A stretch of 64,000 bases of DNA, from contig OX595991.1 in assembly GCA_951394045.1 (NCBI GenBank), positions 1,488,001 through 1,552,000 on the forward strand, in the 5' to 3' direction. The translations under genes and the position numbers were made by a program. The notes under the pieces are model-generated. The model saw only the letters and a program-made list of their open reading frames with translations. It was not told the DNA's origin and searched no databases. This DNA comes from Nitzschia sp. DOCU1. Lineage: Eukaryota; Bacillariophyta; Bacillariophyceae; Bacillariales; Bacillariaceae. This document shows, in pieces, positions 45,265 through 54,974 of the stretch. The first letter of the stretch is position 1. The number at the start of each line of letters is the position of its first letter.

Positions 45265-45657
45265 TTAAGTACTATCGGTGGTATAAGTAGAGAATACCGA
45301 TGCGCATTCCGAGACATCGCTCATAAGAAAGATGTCGTCATAGCAAGAAGCGCTGTCGTCGGAAGAGATAGGCTCGTAGTTGTTGTCTTGCTCATCGTCC
45401 GAGTCGGTAGGGTAGTCCTCCCAGTAGTCATGGTGGGGAGCAATGGTTTGTAGCACCTGAACAGGCACCAAGGGGGATTCGTCTTCGCTACTAGGTTCAT
45501 CCTTGGTGACCGCCCCCTGTACAATCGTAGGGTAGTATGTACGACCCCGACGATCCATACCTAGTAAGGGGTGCGTTGCGGTCGTCGGAATCGTTGATAC
45601 TTTTGATGCATCCGACCGTTCCTCCATTGGGGGGGGTGAGTTTTCGACTTTTGTCAT
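45265..45657 (-). CDS. Small acidic hypothetical protein
   Basis: 130 residues from the ATG at 45655-45657; the frame stays open upstream to 45744. The composition is Ser/Asp/Glu-rich with WEDYPTDSDDEQDNNYEP and no predicted structure, signal or membrane segment. It lies between a relic LTR and an intact retrotransposon. I do not recognise it. The low-complexity acidic tail is more coherent than expected by chance, but it may equally be noncoding. Confidence 0.35.
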   Translation of the reverse strand: MTKVENSPPPMEERSDASKVSTIPTTATHPLLGMDRRGRTYYPTIVQGAVTKDEPSSEDESPLVPVQVLQTIAPHHDYWEDYPTDSDDEQDNNYEPISSDDSASCYDDIFLMSDVSECASVFSTYTTDST

Positions 45658-46005
45658 CTTTTCGGGTTGTGCAGTAGTTAACTTTTTATGATTTATGACA
45701 TTATTGCTAGTAGGTAGATGTGTGCCAAGAAACGAAAATAACAATAGTAGTATTTATTTGAATTGTTATGGTCGATTCGTCTGACACTTACGACGGCTAC
45801 ATGGGAAAAATATCACGGCGTTTGGAACACATAATTGCGTTTGGACGCGATTTCGTTCCAAGGAAGTGTACTCTAACAGGGTATCATCGTAGTGCGTTAA
45901 GTGTTTGTTATTAATTTAGTTGCATATTTCGTTGTAAGCACGCGTAGTATGCAAGTTCGATACCCGAGGTCCATTCGTCGGAAGTCGACCCCTCATTATT
46001 TCCAA

Positions 46006-46425
46006 TGCACTACGCTGAAAGTAGGATGAAAGTTTGTAGTGTGTGTAAATTATGATATCTACTTTATCGCTCATCTATCGCTTCCAGATGTTGGAGTCTT
46101 CCCTCCATTCCTTCTTCTGTGCGTTGAACGGATGTTGATTGCAACTCCAACTAATCTAGAGCATTGGATCTCCTTCTACTCTCTAGCTAGGAGCCGTTGG
46201 AACTATGGTTCCAGTAGTAACGTCGACGGCTCGCCGCGCTCGCACCGACGGCGCGTCATTGCTCGTCAGCTGCGCCGGCCTTGCTCGTCTGTCCATGCGT
46301 CCACGGACGTCCGACCAAGTCGACCTCAGCTTAGGTATGTATGTATGTACTACACGTAGGCCATTGTGTGTACGGTATCGTGATAACTACTTGATAGTTC
46401 TAGAGGGGTATTCTAGTGTACTGCA
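46006..46425 (-). repeat. 3' LTR of the gypsy element
   Basis: 420 bp; identical, as far as I can compare, to the copy at 51085-51504. Confidence 0.93.
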
Positions 46426-46455
46426 TGCGCCCCCATGACAAGGGCTTCTGAGAGC

Positions 46456-49400
46456 TCACTCGTCAGCCGCATCGCGTTCCTCGTACGGATGCAAATTCCG
46501 GATGTTGTATGTTTGTTGTACTGCTCCTTTCCTAATGCGAATAGAGCCATTGTCATTAATGTACACGATCTCATACGGACCGCTATAAGGATTTGTCCCA
46601 TACTTGCGGGATTGTTCATTACGGACCATAACCTTTTGTCCCACGCGATACCGGTAAACTCTTCGCGTCTTGTTTTCAGCTTCGTTATTTTGAATAATAC
46701 GAGATTGTTTTCGTTCCTTAATTAATTTCCAGTTAGCTTCGAACCGGGTATTGAGAATAGCGTCGCGGCCAAACACGAGTTGTGATGGCATCGCCTGCAT
46801 CGTTGTGTGATACGTTGCGCGTACTGCGAACATAGTGGCTGCGAGGACTCCGTCCAGTGACTCCGTGTCTTCGGAGTTTTGCAACTCGAAAGTGCGAATC
46901 ATGTTCCCGATGGTCTGGTGAACTCGCTCGATAATTGAATTAGCTTGTGGATTTCGCGCTGTGATTGGCTTGGTCATTACACCATAATCTTCGCGCACCA
47001 TTCTTCGGAATTCTCCCATGAATTCAGTTCCACGGTCATAAATAATCTTTTGTGGCCACGGATATCGCGTGAACCACGCCATTTCGGCCGCACTGGCTAT
47101 CGAAAAGGCTTCCTTATTTGCTATACGCACCATCTCGAACCATCCGGTTGCGGGATCTATCATAGTGAGACACCACAGTTGTAGTGTCTTCTTACTACCT
47201 AGTTGTTTTATCTTGTATGGACCTATCAGGTCGACACATAGCGTATCCCAGGGGTCGATCTCCGCCGCCTTGGGTGGAAGGTGTCCGTACTTAATCGTCT
47301 TCCGCTTCGTGAGCTGACACGTAGGGCAAGACTTGCAAATCCGCTCGACGTCGCCGCGGATGTTCTTCCAGTAGAAGTGTTGCCGAATCGTTTGTTCGGT
47401 ACGTGTCTCTCCTGGGTGACAGAGCATCTCGTGATACCACTTGACGCACCGTTTCTGGAGACTCGTTGGGAGAACAATCTTGTCCTCGCGTACTATTAGT
47501 TCTCGTTTCTTTCCGCCCCCACGATAGACTTTGACTGAATATCGCGGGTTTGTACGTACTTTGGATAATAAGGCGCGGTCGGCATTCTGCATGCGCGCTA
47601 TGTTCTTGTAAGTGAGGGGGAATGCATCGCGCGGTAATTCGTCGCCCGCCAAAAACTCATTTAAGTGAGATTCGGGGAAAGCTCTATCGTCGAGATCGAG
47701 TCGACTAAGCGCGTCCGCAACGACGTTATGTTCGCCCTTGATATACACCAGTTCGGGGCCAAACTCCTCGATTAAGAGGCGCCAACGCATGACGCGCTCC
47801 GTGTTAAATTCTTTATACGTGAGGTTTTTATGGTCTGTGAAGACCTTGATTCGCTGTCCTAAGAGGATATTGCGAAATTCCTTAAGTGTTTCCACGATAG
47901 CTAAAAGCTCTCGTTCCGTCGTAGTGTAGCGCGTTTGCGCCGGATTTAACTTTCGACTATAGAACGCAATCGGTTTCCCACGTTGCGATAACACTGCACC
48001 TAGCTGAGTATGACTAGCATCGGTGTGTATTTCGAAAGGTATGTTGAAGTCGGGGTATGTTAGTAGTGTCTGCTTACTTATTATTCGTTTCATCGTGTCG
48101 AAGGCATTCTGCTCGACTGGACCCCATTGCCATTTGGCTTCTTTGGAAGTTAGCGCACTCAGAGGGGCTAGGACTTCGGAGCGACGAATCCACATGTCGC
48201 GGTAGTAGTTAACTACGCCTATGAACTTACGTAGCTCGCGTTTGTTAGTAGGTGCTTTCATAGCGTGAATAGCCTCTACTTTCTTTGCGACTGGCTGGAT
48301 TCCGTCTCGCGTTATCCAGTACCCAAGATACTCCAATTCGCCTCGGGCGAAGAAGGATTTTCGGGCATTCACCTTTAGACCGGTGTCACGTAGGCGTTTG
48401 AAAATGACTTCTAGCTTCTCTAGGTGGTCATTAAAATCGCCCTTAGTTAATTCTAGTAGATCGTCGATGTACACTCGTACGTACTCTAGATCTTCAAAGA
48501 GGGTGCCCATTTTCTCTTGGAAAATGTCGGGACTATTCGAGAGTCCCATCGGCAAGCGTTGCATTTCGTACTTACCCCAAGGGAGTACGATAGTACATAG
48601 CTTCTTACTATCTGGGCTTAACTCTATATGGTAGTAACCCATGTTGAGGTCGAGACTCGTCGCGTACTGAAAGCCTTCTAGCTTCATCAGTAAGTCCTGA
48701 ATCTTCGGGATTGGATACGGCTTGCGTTTAATCCGTTTGTTCAATTCTCGGAAATCGTTGATGAATCGAACTGTTCCATCCTTTTTGGGGATGATAAAGG
48801 TGGGCGCACCCCATTCGGAGCGGTTCACCTTTTTGAGTACTCCGACTTGACAGAGTCGTTCGACTTCATCGCGGAGGGTACGCTCATACGCCTTCGGTAC
48901 GGGGTACGCTCTAGCATGGTACGGCTTGGCACCTTCTACTAGTTCTATATCGTAGGGGGCCCCACGCCATCGGCCGAGGGTCCCATCGAATAGAGTCTGA
49001 TATTTTGTCAGTAGCTGTTCTAGCTTACTTTGCTCATCCTTACTAAGGTGAGATTGCTCTCTAGCGATGCTACGCGCATCGGCCTTCTCGTACTTGGCGT
49101 CGAGAATTTCTTTGACGCGGTCCGACATCTCATCGACGTGTCCGCGTTCATGTACATGGTACGACGTTGCCGCCGTCGCATTTATATCTTTCATTGGCAT
49201 TCGTGCGTCGTCCCATTCTACTTCCATAGCTTTGAAGTCGATCACTAGACCTAGCTCTTGCAAGAGGTCTCTGCCTATAATCATATCATAGTTACCTAGA
49301 TCGTCCGCTAGGTGAAAGTCCCACTCGATCAATCGATCGTCGTGTAGTTCTGGTAGACTGAGTTGCGTGGTCACGCGCTCAGTGCACTCATAGCTACCGC

Positions 49401-49866
49401 TCATAGTCGTGAATACAGTAGTTGACTTCTGAGTTTTTATCTTTAGTTTACGAGCACTGCTCTTCTTCCAGAGACAGCCGCTACCGCCAGAGTCAAGAAG
49501 TGCCTTGACGGTTACTACTTGTTGCCGCCGTCCGCCGCGTTGATTAACACGAGCAAACGTGATCGGCACGAGATGGTTTGTTTTTTGTCGTTTATTAGAG
49601 CCTGCGGTTTGACTACCTCGAATCGTACTTAACAGATAAAGCTCGCGCTCGCGCTGTGCTTCCGCCAGACATGCATCGAGAGAGCCGAAACTTCGAGATT
49701 TCCCTGCGTGTGATTTTTGCAAATTTTGTGTTACGCTTGTTTCGCAAGCGCTATTGTAAAACGATTCCATATGTTGGACATCGTCCCTATGGATAGAACT
49801 AGTGTAACCGTTCAATTCATCACTAGTATTATTATTGTATTCACACGTAGTCACCGGCTCACGCCG
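46456..49866 (-). CDS. Gypsy Pol: protease, reverse transcriptase, RNase H, integrase
   Basis: The frame opens directly after the gag UGA and has no ATG until 49768-49770, so it is probably made as Gag-Pol. From the first GTG (49854) there are 1132 residues. The aspartic protease active site is LLDSGGSG (about 119), with IIGRDLL downstream. RT spans about 330-520, with FINDFRELN, LDLNMGYYHI and the catalytic YIDDLL. RNase H spans about 600-720 (IHTDASHTQLGAVLS, FYSRKLNP, FTDHKNL). Integrase follows: an HHCC zinc finger (HEMLCHPGETRTEQTIRQHF, CKSCPTCQ) and a DDE core with VDLIGPY, YDRGTEF and ANSIIERVHQ. A GPYEIV module ends it; no chromodomain is visible. All catalytic residues are present. 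Confidence 0.95.
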   Translation of the reverse strand, partial: RREPVTTCEYNNNTSDELNGYTSSIHRDDVQHMESFYNSACETSVTQNLQKSHAGKSRSFGSLDACLAEAQRERELYLLSTIRGSQTAGSNKRQKTNHLVPITFARVNQRGGRRQQVVTVKALLDSGGSGCLWKKSSARKLKIKTQKSTTVFTTMSGSYECTERVTTQLSLPELHDDRLIEWDFHLADDLGNYDMIIGRDLLQELGLVIDFKAMEVEWDDARMPMKDINATAATSYHVHERGHVDEMSDRVKEILDAKYEKADARSIAREQSHLSKDEQSKLEQLLTKYQTLFDGTLGRWRGAPYDIELVEGAKPYHARAYPVPKAYERTLRDEVERLCQVGVLKKVNRSEWGAPTFIIPKKDGTVRFINDFRELNKRIKRKPYPIPKIQDLLMKLEGFQYATSLDLNMGYYHIELSPDSKKLCTIVLPWGKYEMQRLPMGLSNSPDIFQEKMGTLFEDLEYVRVYIDDLLELTKGDFNDHLEKLEVIFKRLRDTGLKVNARKSFFARGELEYLGYWITRDGIQPVAKKVEAIHAMKAPTNKRELRKFIGVVNYYRDMWIRRSEVLAPLSALTSKEAKWQWGPVEQNAFDTMKRIISKQTLLTYPDFNIPFEIHTDASHTQLGAVLSQRGKPIAFYSRKLNPAQTRYTTTERELLAIVETLKEFRNILLGQRIKVFTDHKNLTYKEFNTERVMRWRLLIEEFGPELVYIKGEHNVVADALSRLDLDDRAFPESHLNEFLAGDELPRDAFPLTYKNIARMQNADRALLSKVRTNPRYSVKVYRGGGKKRELIVREDKIVLPTSLQKRCVKWYHEMLCHPGETRTEQTIRQHFYWKNIRGDVERICKSCPTCQLTKRKTIKYGHLPPKAAEIDPWDTLCVDLIGPYKIKQLGSKKTLQLWCLTMIDPATGWFEMVRIANKEAFSIASAAEMAWFTRYPWPQKIIYDRGTEFMGEFRRMVREDYGVMTKPITARNPQANSIIERVHQTIGNMIRTFELQNSEDTESLDGVLAATMFAVRATYHTTMQAMPSQLVFGRDAILNTRFEANWKLIKERKQSRIIQNNEAENKTRRVYRYRVGQKVMVRNEQSRKYGTNPYSGPYEIVYINDNGSIRIRKGAVQQTYNIRNLHPYEERDAADE

Positions 49867-51048
49867 TCAATCCATTTCGACATCGCTGTCGCTGCTGACA
49901 CTGAGCTTGTCGAAATCAGGAAGATCGTTGAGATCATCCATGTCATAGTTAAAATTGTCCATCGAAGGAGGATCTTCGGCCTTGCGTTTCTTTGCAGATT
50001 GCTTGACCGCATTGTCGACCATCGACTTAATGTAGGCGTGGAGCTCGCCCGTTTTCTTCTTCTTTTCGCCGTCGCTGTCTCCATCGCTGCGACGCCAAGT
50101 TTTGTTCTCAAAGCGGGCCTTTTTGAAACGACCGCCGACATTCGAATGGGCAGCCGCCATTTTCTTCGCTTGGTCCTTTAGAATAAGGCAATCATGGGTA
50201 GCATGGGTATTGTTAGCACCATGATAAAGACAATCATATTTGGCCTTACCGTCGGTTCCCGCTCTCGGGCCTCCGCGCTTCCTCTTCGAGGGATTTTCGT
50301 CATTCGACTTGCCGTGCTTGTCTGCCTTCTTGCTGAGGGCCTCGTTGATTTCCTCTGTAGCTTCCAACCGTTCGCAGAAGTCTACGAAGTCCTGAACCGT
50401 GTGTTCAACCGGCTCGAATCCTTGTAGAATCATCTCCTTACGCCATTTGGCGGGGATTCCAAATTCGCAATTTTCCATGAGCTCGTCATCGGGGATTTTG
50501 TTTTTCTCGCCTTTCTCGTCGAACAGTGCGAGGTACTCATTCAGCTCGCGGAAACGAGCCACATACGCCTTCATTGTCATCGTCGGGGGCTTTCGGCAGA
50601 TCCGACGCATATAGCGTTTTTGAAGTTGCACCGCGCGTTTTGGGAGGACATAAGCCGTCACCGCGTGCAAACATTTCTCGAAATTATCGTTGTTTTCGGT
50701 TTTGAGTTCCGAGGCCTTCGCATTGAAAGCCGCCAATACCTGGCCTTTCAGCAAATTGCGTGTTAGAGCATATTGCTGAGGTCCCGTGGCTAGGTCCTGA
50801 CCCGCGATCACATCCTTAAGTCCGATAAGGAAGAGGAACCACTCTTCGGGTGTTCCGTCGGTGAAATGCGGTTGTTTGACGCGTCGCGTCAACGATTTCT
50901 TATCCTTTGGATCAATACGCAAGTCATACTGACTATACGCACCATCTTTGAGCTCCTTCGGCTCGGGCCTTTCGATACTGATCGGCGCTGACTTGAAGCC
51001 CTGCTTCTCGGCAGCGGTCTTCTTTGGGATGCTGTTTGCGATCTTCAT
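49867..51048 (-). CDS. Gypsy Gag polyprotein
   Basis: 393 residues from the ATG at 51046-51048, ending with TGA at 49867-49869. The central part, about 90-230, is a helical capsid-like region (GTPEEWFLFLIGLKDVI, KAYVARFRELNEYLALF). A basic stretch and a compact zinc-knuckle-like motif, CLYHGANNTHATHDC, follow at about 275. The tail is Lys/Asp-rich. Gag packages the element RNA. The stop codon is followed in the same frame by the pol reading frame. Confidence 0.93.
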   Translation of the reverse strand: MKIANSIPKKTAAEKQGFKSAPISIERPEPKELKDGAYSQYDLRIDPKDKKSLTRRVKQPHFTDGTPEEWFLFLIGLKDVIAGQDLATGPQQYALTRNLLKGQVLAAFNAKASELKTENNDNFEKCLHAVTAYVLPKRAVQLQKRYMRRICRKPPTMTMKAYVARFRELNEYLALFDEKGEKNKIPDDELMENCEFGIPAKWRKEMILQGFEPVEHTVQDFVDFCERLEATEEINEALSKKADKHGKSNDENPSKRKRGGPRAGTDGKAKYDCLYHGANNTHATHDCLILKDQAKKMAAAHSNVGGRFKKARFENKTWRRSDGDSDGEKKKKTGELHAYIKSMVDNAVKQSAKKRKAEDPPSMDNFNYDMDDLNDLPDFDKLSVSSDSDVEMD

Positions 51049-51084
51049 CTTTGCTCACGCGTGTAACGTGGAGTGTTAACACTG

Positions 51085-51504
51085 TGCACTACGCTGAAAG
51101 TAGGATGAAAGTTTGTAGTGTGTGTAAATTATGATATCTACTTTATCGCTCATCTATCGCTTCCAGATGTTGGAGTCTTCCCTCCATTCCTTCTTCTGTG
51201 CGTTGAACGGATGTTGATTGCAACTCCAACTAATCTAGAGCATTGGATCTCCTTCTACTCTCTAGCTAGGAGCCGTTGGAACTATGGTTCCAGTAGTAAC
51301 GTCGACGGCTCGCCGCGCTCGCACCGACGGCGCGTCATTGCTCGTCAGCTGCGCCGGCCTTGCTCGTCTGTCCATGCGTCCACGGACGTCCGACCAAGTC
51401 GACCTCAGCTTAGGTATGTATGTATGTACTACACGTAGGCCATTGTGTGTACGGTATCGTGATAACTACTTGATAGTTCTAGAGGGGTATTCTAGTGTAC
51501 TGCA
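51085..51504 (-). repeat. 5' LTR of the gypsy element
   Basis: 420 bp, the promoter-bearing LTR because the element reads on the minus strand; identical by eye to the other LTR. Confidence 0.93.
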
Positions 51505-51542
51505 CCAATCCGACAACCACAGATCGTCACAACCAATCCGAC

Positions 51543-51908
51543 GAGGACCCGACAATCGGTAACCATGGCGTCTTTCGATTCCTTTCGTCCGCCTCATTAG
51601 TTGACTGTCGTTTTTGTCGATGACAGGAGAGTTGTTGTGTAAGCGGTGTTAAGGTCGTCGGCGAGACGATACATGCCAATCAACCGCGTCGTGAGGAAGA
51701 GCATCGGCAAGGTTGTCGGCAACACAAACCGAGGACCCGACGATCCGTAACCATGGCGTCTTTCGATTCCTTTCGTCCGCCTCATTAGTTGATTGTCGTT
51801 TTTGTCGATGACAGGAGAGTTGTTGTGTAAGCTGTGTTAAGGTCGTCGGCGAGACGATACATGCCAATCAACCGCGTCGTGAGGAAGAGCATCGGCAAGG
51901 TTGTCGGC
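51543..51908. repeat. 188-bp tandem repeat, nearly two copies
   Basis: Units start gaggacccgac at 51543 and 51731; copy 2 runs to about 51908. Nearly identical, noncoding in appearance, immediately beside the LTR element. Confidence 0.85.
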
Positions 51909-52285
51909 GGGTTGTTGCGGTCATGGTCGTATCTGTTCGGCAGTGCGATCCGTGAATCGTTGTAGTCGATTCGTGGACGGAACTTCAAGAAGGGCATAAT
52001 CTTATTTTAACCATGCGATTTCAAAAAAAAGCCATTTTTTTTGTAACACGTAGATGACAAGAAGTATATGCCCGCGTGTCGCGTTTCATATGCCTACGTG
52101 TCGCATTCTTTTACCGACATAAGCCCGCCAGATGGTGGAATGGCGCTTGACACGACTGGGGTAGTGGACTGTACTTTCTGCGAACACAAGGAACAGATTC
52201 CTTACCTTGTAGGGGGGGGAGTTTGTCCGAGATTGCGGAGTTTCTTCGGGGGACCACAGACGTTGTTGGGCACGGATTATGGGGA
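51909..52285. other. Intergenic
   Basis: Contains A and T runs at 52,022-52,042. No gene recognised. Confidence 0.4.
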
Positions 52286-54013
52286 ATGCTTGCGATGAAC
52301 TCTTACCTGGTAGACGAAAAAGGCTCGGAATTTTCTGCAATTCTTCGCAGTAAGAGCCTTAAGGTTTTGGTTGTGCAGAATGCTTTTTGCGAGGTTTTTC
52401 GATTATTCAAATGGTTTTATGACCCGAGAGCAGCATCTATTGTCTCATTTCTTTGCAACGGGAAAAAGGCATTGTCATTGGTGACAACGAACAAGTGCAC
52501 CTGCACGCCAAATGGATTGACAAAAATGGATACATGGATTGACAACGAGGAGTGGAACCTCAACAATTCGCTGGAGCCGTATGACCTTCTCATGGACTTG
52601 GACCCAGTCAACAATGGGGTTGAGTCTGATATTTTTCAGCATTTGTTTTCAGAAGAAATGGAGCGCAGGTTGTCACGTGAAGAGGACCGGGAGGAAGCTT
52701 TGGTCCCTTGCGAAAGAGCGGTCCAAATGAAACCTAACGACGTGGTATTTGGACAGGATTGGTTGGATGGCTTGGAATTATCTCCAAACCAACAACCAAC
52801 CGAAGCCATGAGGGTGTATGCGACATTGAAAAGTGCAAAAGATGAGAGCTTTGTGGCTCAAGCAATCTACTTTGCTTGGGTTTTGAAGGAAGCTGGGGGC
52901 GAAGAGATGACGTTTGCTGACGTCATTCAGTTGAAAAAATACAAGATCGCATTGCACAATGGAGTCCGTGGTGGTGGTTACAAAAGTAGTTTTATGGGAA
53001 TTGGCGAGACTCACAGAAACGACGTGCAAATGCGAGATTGGCCGGCAATTTGTCGCACAGTCGCAAAGCTCGCCATCAAAAATGATGATGATGGCCTTGT
53101 GGCGAAAGAGGAAAAGCGGGGTGAGCATTACTTGGAGTTGTTGGTGTGCATTTTGTACGTCTTCAGGGCACTTTTCCGTCCTCGGCCTCATAAAGGCGAA
53201 CTACAAATTACCTACAAAAGCAATCTGCTACGTTTGGCGCGAATCTTTTTTCATGGTGAACAGTCCTATGTGGGCTGTTATCGCCTCTTGGATCTTCTGG
53301 TCAGGACCTATCCTAATCCAAACGTAACGACTGAAGAACGCCATGCGCTTGATGATTGGGCAAAAAATCCCCTACCTATTAACGCCCAAAGTGCCCTACT
53401 GCACCCAAAGCGTCCCTTCCAAGAGGAGATAAAGGAGATTCACCGTGATCTGACCACAGGGACATACAAAATTTCTACAAGATCGACCTGCCTTTGCTAT
53501 TACGATTACGAACAAACCGCAGAAAGACATTTTGTACTGGATTATCATGTTATACAACATCATATCTGGAAAATACGTTACTGCATCGACAGCAGTGGTA
53601 ATTGCAAGCCAAGGTCAGCAAAAAGGGGTGTTGACCAAGTGCAGGGGAACTGGGACGAGGAAGAATGCAAGGAAGAAGGTGAGGAAGGACGCCAGGAGGA
53701 AGGTGAGGAAGAAAGCACTATGTCTCCTTTGGTTTTTGGCAGGGACGATAGTGCAGAAGCGACTACAGTGGAAGTCGACATGGCTGCTGAAGAGGAGACT
53801 ACAGTGGGAATCGAAGTGGTTGACTGGAAGCGTGAGTATGAGAAGGTGGTGGAGGAACGTGATCAACTACAAGAAATGATTACGTCAAGGAATGATGTAC
53901 TAATGTTGGAGAACCAGCGCTTGCGAGCAGAATTGGAAACCTTGGAACGTGAGGTGGAGAAGCTGCTGAGGTTGCATGGCCCCATCCCGGACTCTATTAT
54001 TACAGCAATTTGA
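52286..54013 (+). CDS. Hypothetical protein, possibly mobile-element derived
   Basis: Open frame of 575 residues from the ATG at 52286; upstream the frame continues only with non-ATG starts. I recognise no family. A weak feature is KPNDVVFGQDW near residue 160, which recalls the DVLxG motif of a domain expanded in diatoms, but the rest of that motif is missing. Residues about 470-530 are Glu/Gly-rich and repetitive (EEGEEGRQEEGEEE), and the C-terminal 60 residues form a coiled coil (VEERDQLQEMITSRN..., LENQRLRAELETLERE). No membrane segment. It lies in a retroelement-rich region without introns, so a domesticated or decaying element is possible. Confidence 0.5.
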   Translation: MLAMNSYLVDEKGSEFSAILRSKSLKVLVVQNAFCEVFRLFKWFYDPRAASIVSFLCNGKKALSLVTTNKCTCTPNGLTKMDTWIDNEEWNLNNSLEPYDLLMDLDPVNNGVESDIFQHLFSEEMERRLSREEDREEALVPCERAVQMKPNDVVFGQDWLDGLELSPNQQPTEAMRVYATLKSAKDESFVAQAIYFAWVLKEAGGEEMTFADVIQLKKYKIALHNGVRGGGYKSSFMGIGETHRNDVQMRDWPAICRTVAKLAIKNDDDGLVAKEEKRGEHYLELLVCILYVFRALFRPRPHKGELQITYKSNLLRLARIFFHGEQSYVGCYRLLDLLVRTYPNPNVTTEERHALDDWAKNPLPINAQSALLHPKRPFQEEIKEIHRDLTTGTYKISTRSTCLCYYDYEQTAERHFVLDYHVIQHHIWKIRYCIDSSGNCKPRSAKRGVDQVQGNWDEEECKEEGEEGRQEEGEEESTMSPLVFGRDDSAEATTVEVDMAAEEETTVGIEVVDWKREYEKVVEERDQLQEMITSRNDVLMLENQRLRAELETLEREVEKLLRLHGPIPDSIITAI

Positions 54014-54262
54014 TTACATACTTTTACATGCATGGTAGTAATATTGATTTTTATAAACTCTTATACTCTCTACAATATGTTCTTGAGCATGCAAAGTATG
54101 CCCAGTAGCATAGATTTGTTGGTTGTTGGCATTCCACTCCATGACACAATGGCAAGGGGTCAATTTCAGCAAGGGGTGGTTGTTGTTTCTCTCGCCTATT
54201 TTGTATTCTGTCCCTGGGTGGTCCTATCCCACTGACTGTCCACATCTCTTTGTGCCCAGTTA

Positions 54263-54974
54263 TTATTGTGGCGTTCTCGCTGACCAGGGCATGGCGATCC
54301 GAGCCTCGAATATCAACATTTCCATCTCTGTAGCCACCACCTTGATTCCGACCCTCGTTCTCTTGGTACCAGTGCCAGTTGTTGTCATTCCCTCGGGGCC
54401 ATTGTCTCGCTGGAAGGAGCTTGCAGTTCGATCCTGTCTTTGGTTCCGATGCCCACCTCCCACAGCACCTTGCAAGTCTCGGCAGATATCACCGGGGCGC
54501 TGGTCGTCGTTGTATCTTCCTCGTCGATCGTTGTATCTTTCTCGTATCTTTCTCATCGATCGCCTTGGGTCCCGATAATCCCTTCAGAATTTCGATACTT
54601 GGCAACCATCGGACACCACCTGGATCCATCCACTCTTCATACATGGTTCCGTATGTGTAAAATCGAAGAAAGAGTTTGTCATCCTTGAGGCGTCGAACAA
54701 CGGCATTTTCGTTGTAGAGTTTGTTCTTGGCCGTCACCTTGACCATATCCTCCACTTGTAATCCCTTGTAAACTTTTCTCACCGTTTCTTCCATTTCTGC
54801 CGCTTCCTCATCAGCTTCTACCGAATCCTAAACGATATCATCCTCCTCGCCTTGTGGTTCCTCTGCCTCTTCCGCTTCCAAATTTTCCAATCCAAATTTC
54901 TCGATTTCGTCTTCATTTAAAGAAACCGGAGCCGGAGGTAGCTTTTTGTGCCCTTTAATATCGATGGTACCCAT
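54263..54974 (-). pseudogene. Pseudogene with a KOW/Tudor-like segment, frameshifted and interrupted by stops
   Basis: The minus strand reads MGTIDIKGHKKLPPAPVS (ATG at 54974) through an acidic stretch to an in-frame TAG near 54,829. It reopens in the same frame as EEAAEMEETVRKVYKGLQVE and continues VKVTAKNKLYNENAVVRRL, LFLRFYTYGTMYEEWMDPGG, a compact Tudor/KOW-like beta pattern. After about 54,550 the frame shifts into an Arg/Gly-rich tail (RKIRERYNDRRGRYN). A stop plus a frameshift mark decay. Related upstream sequence lies beyond the LINE. Confidence 0.5.

Larger units (their letters stand above)
46006..51504 (-). mobile_element. Complete Ty3/gypsy LTR retrotransposon
   Basis: 5,499 bp, transcribed on the minus strand. 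The two 420-bp LTRs (46006-46425 and 51085-51504) begin tgca and end tgca and look identical. The flanking duplication is ccaa (46002-46005 and 51505-51508), possibly 5 bp if a shared t is counted. Inside lie gag and pol in one frame separated by a single UGA. Order protease, RT, RNase H, integrase makes it gypsy-type (the GyDi group of diatoms). A G-rich tract (gggggcgca on the coding strand) precedes the 3' LTR. The leader between the 5' LTR and gag is only 36 nt and shows no TGG-starting primer-binding site. Everything needed for activity appears intact. Confidence 0.95.

Noticed and set aside
45940..45980. tRNA-like B box (gttcgataccc)
   Set aside because: No matching acceptor, D or anticodon arm could be folded around it.
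46039..46438. Protein-coding frames inside the LTRs (also at 51118-51562)
   Set aside because: They recur identically in both LTRs and are non-coding LTR sequence.
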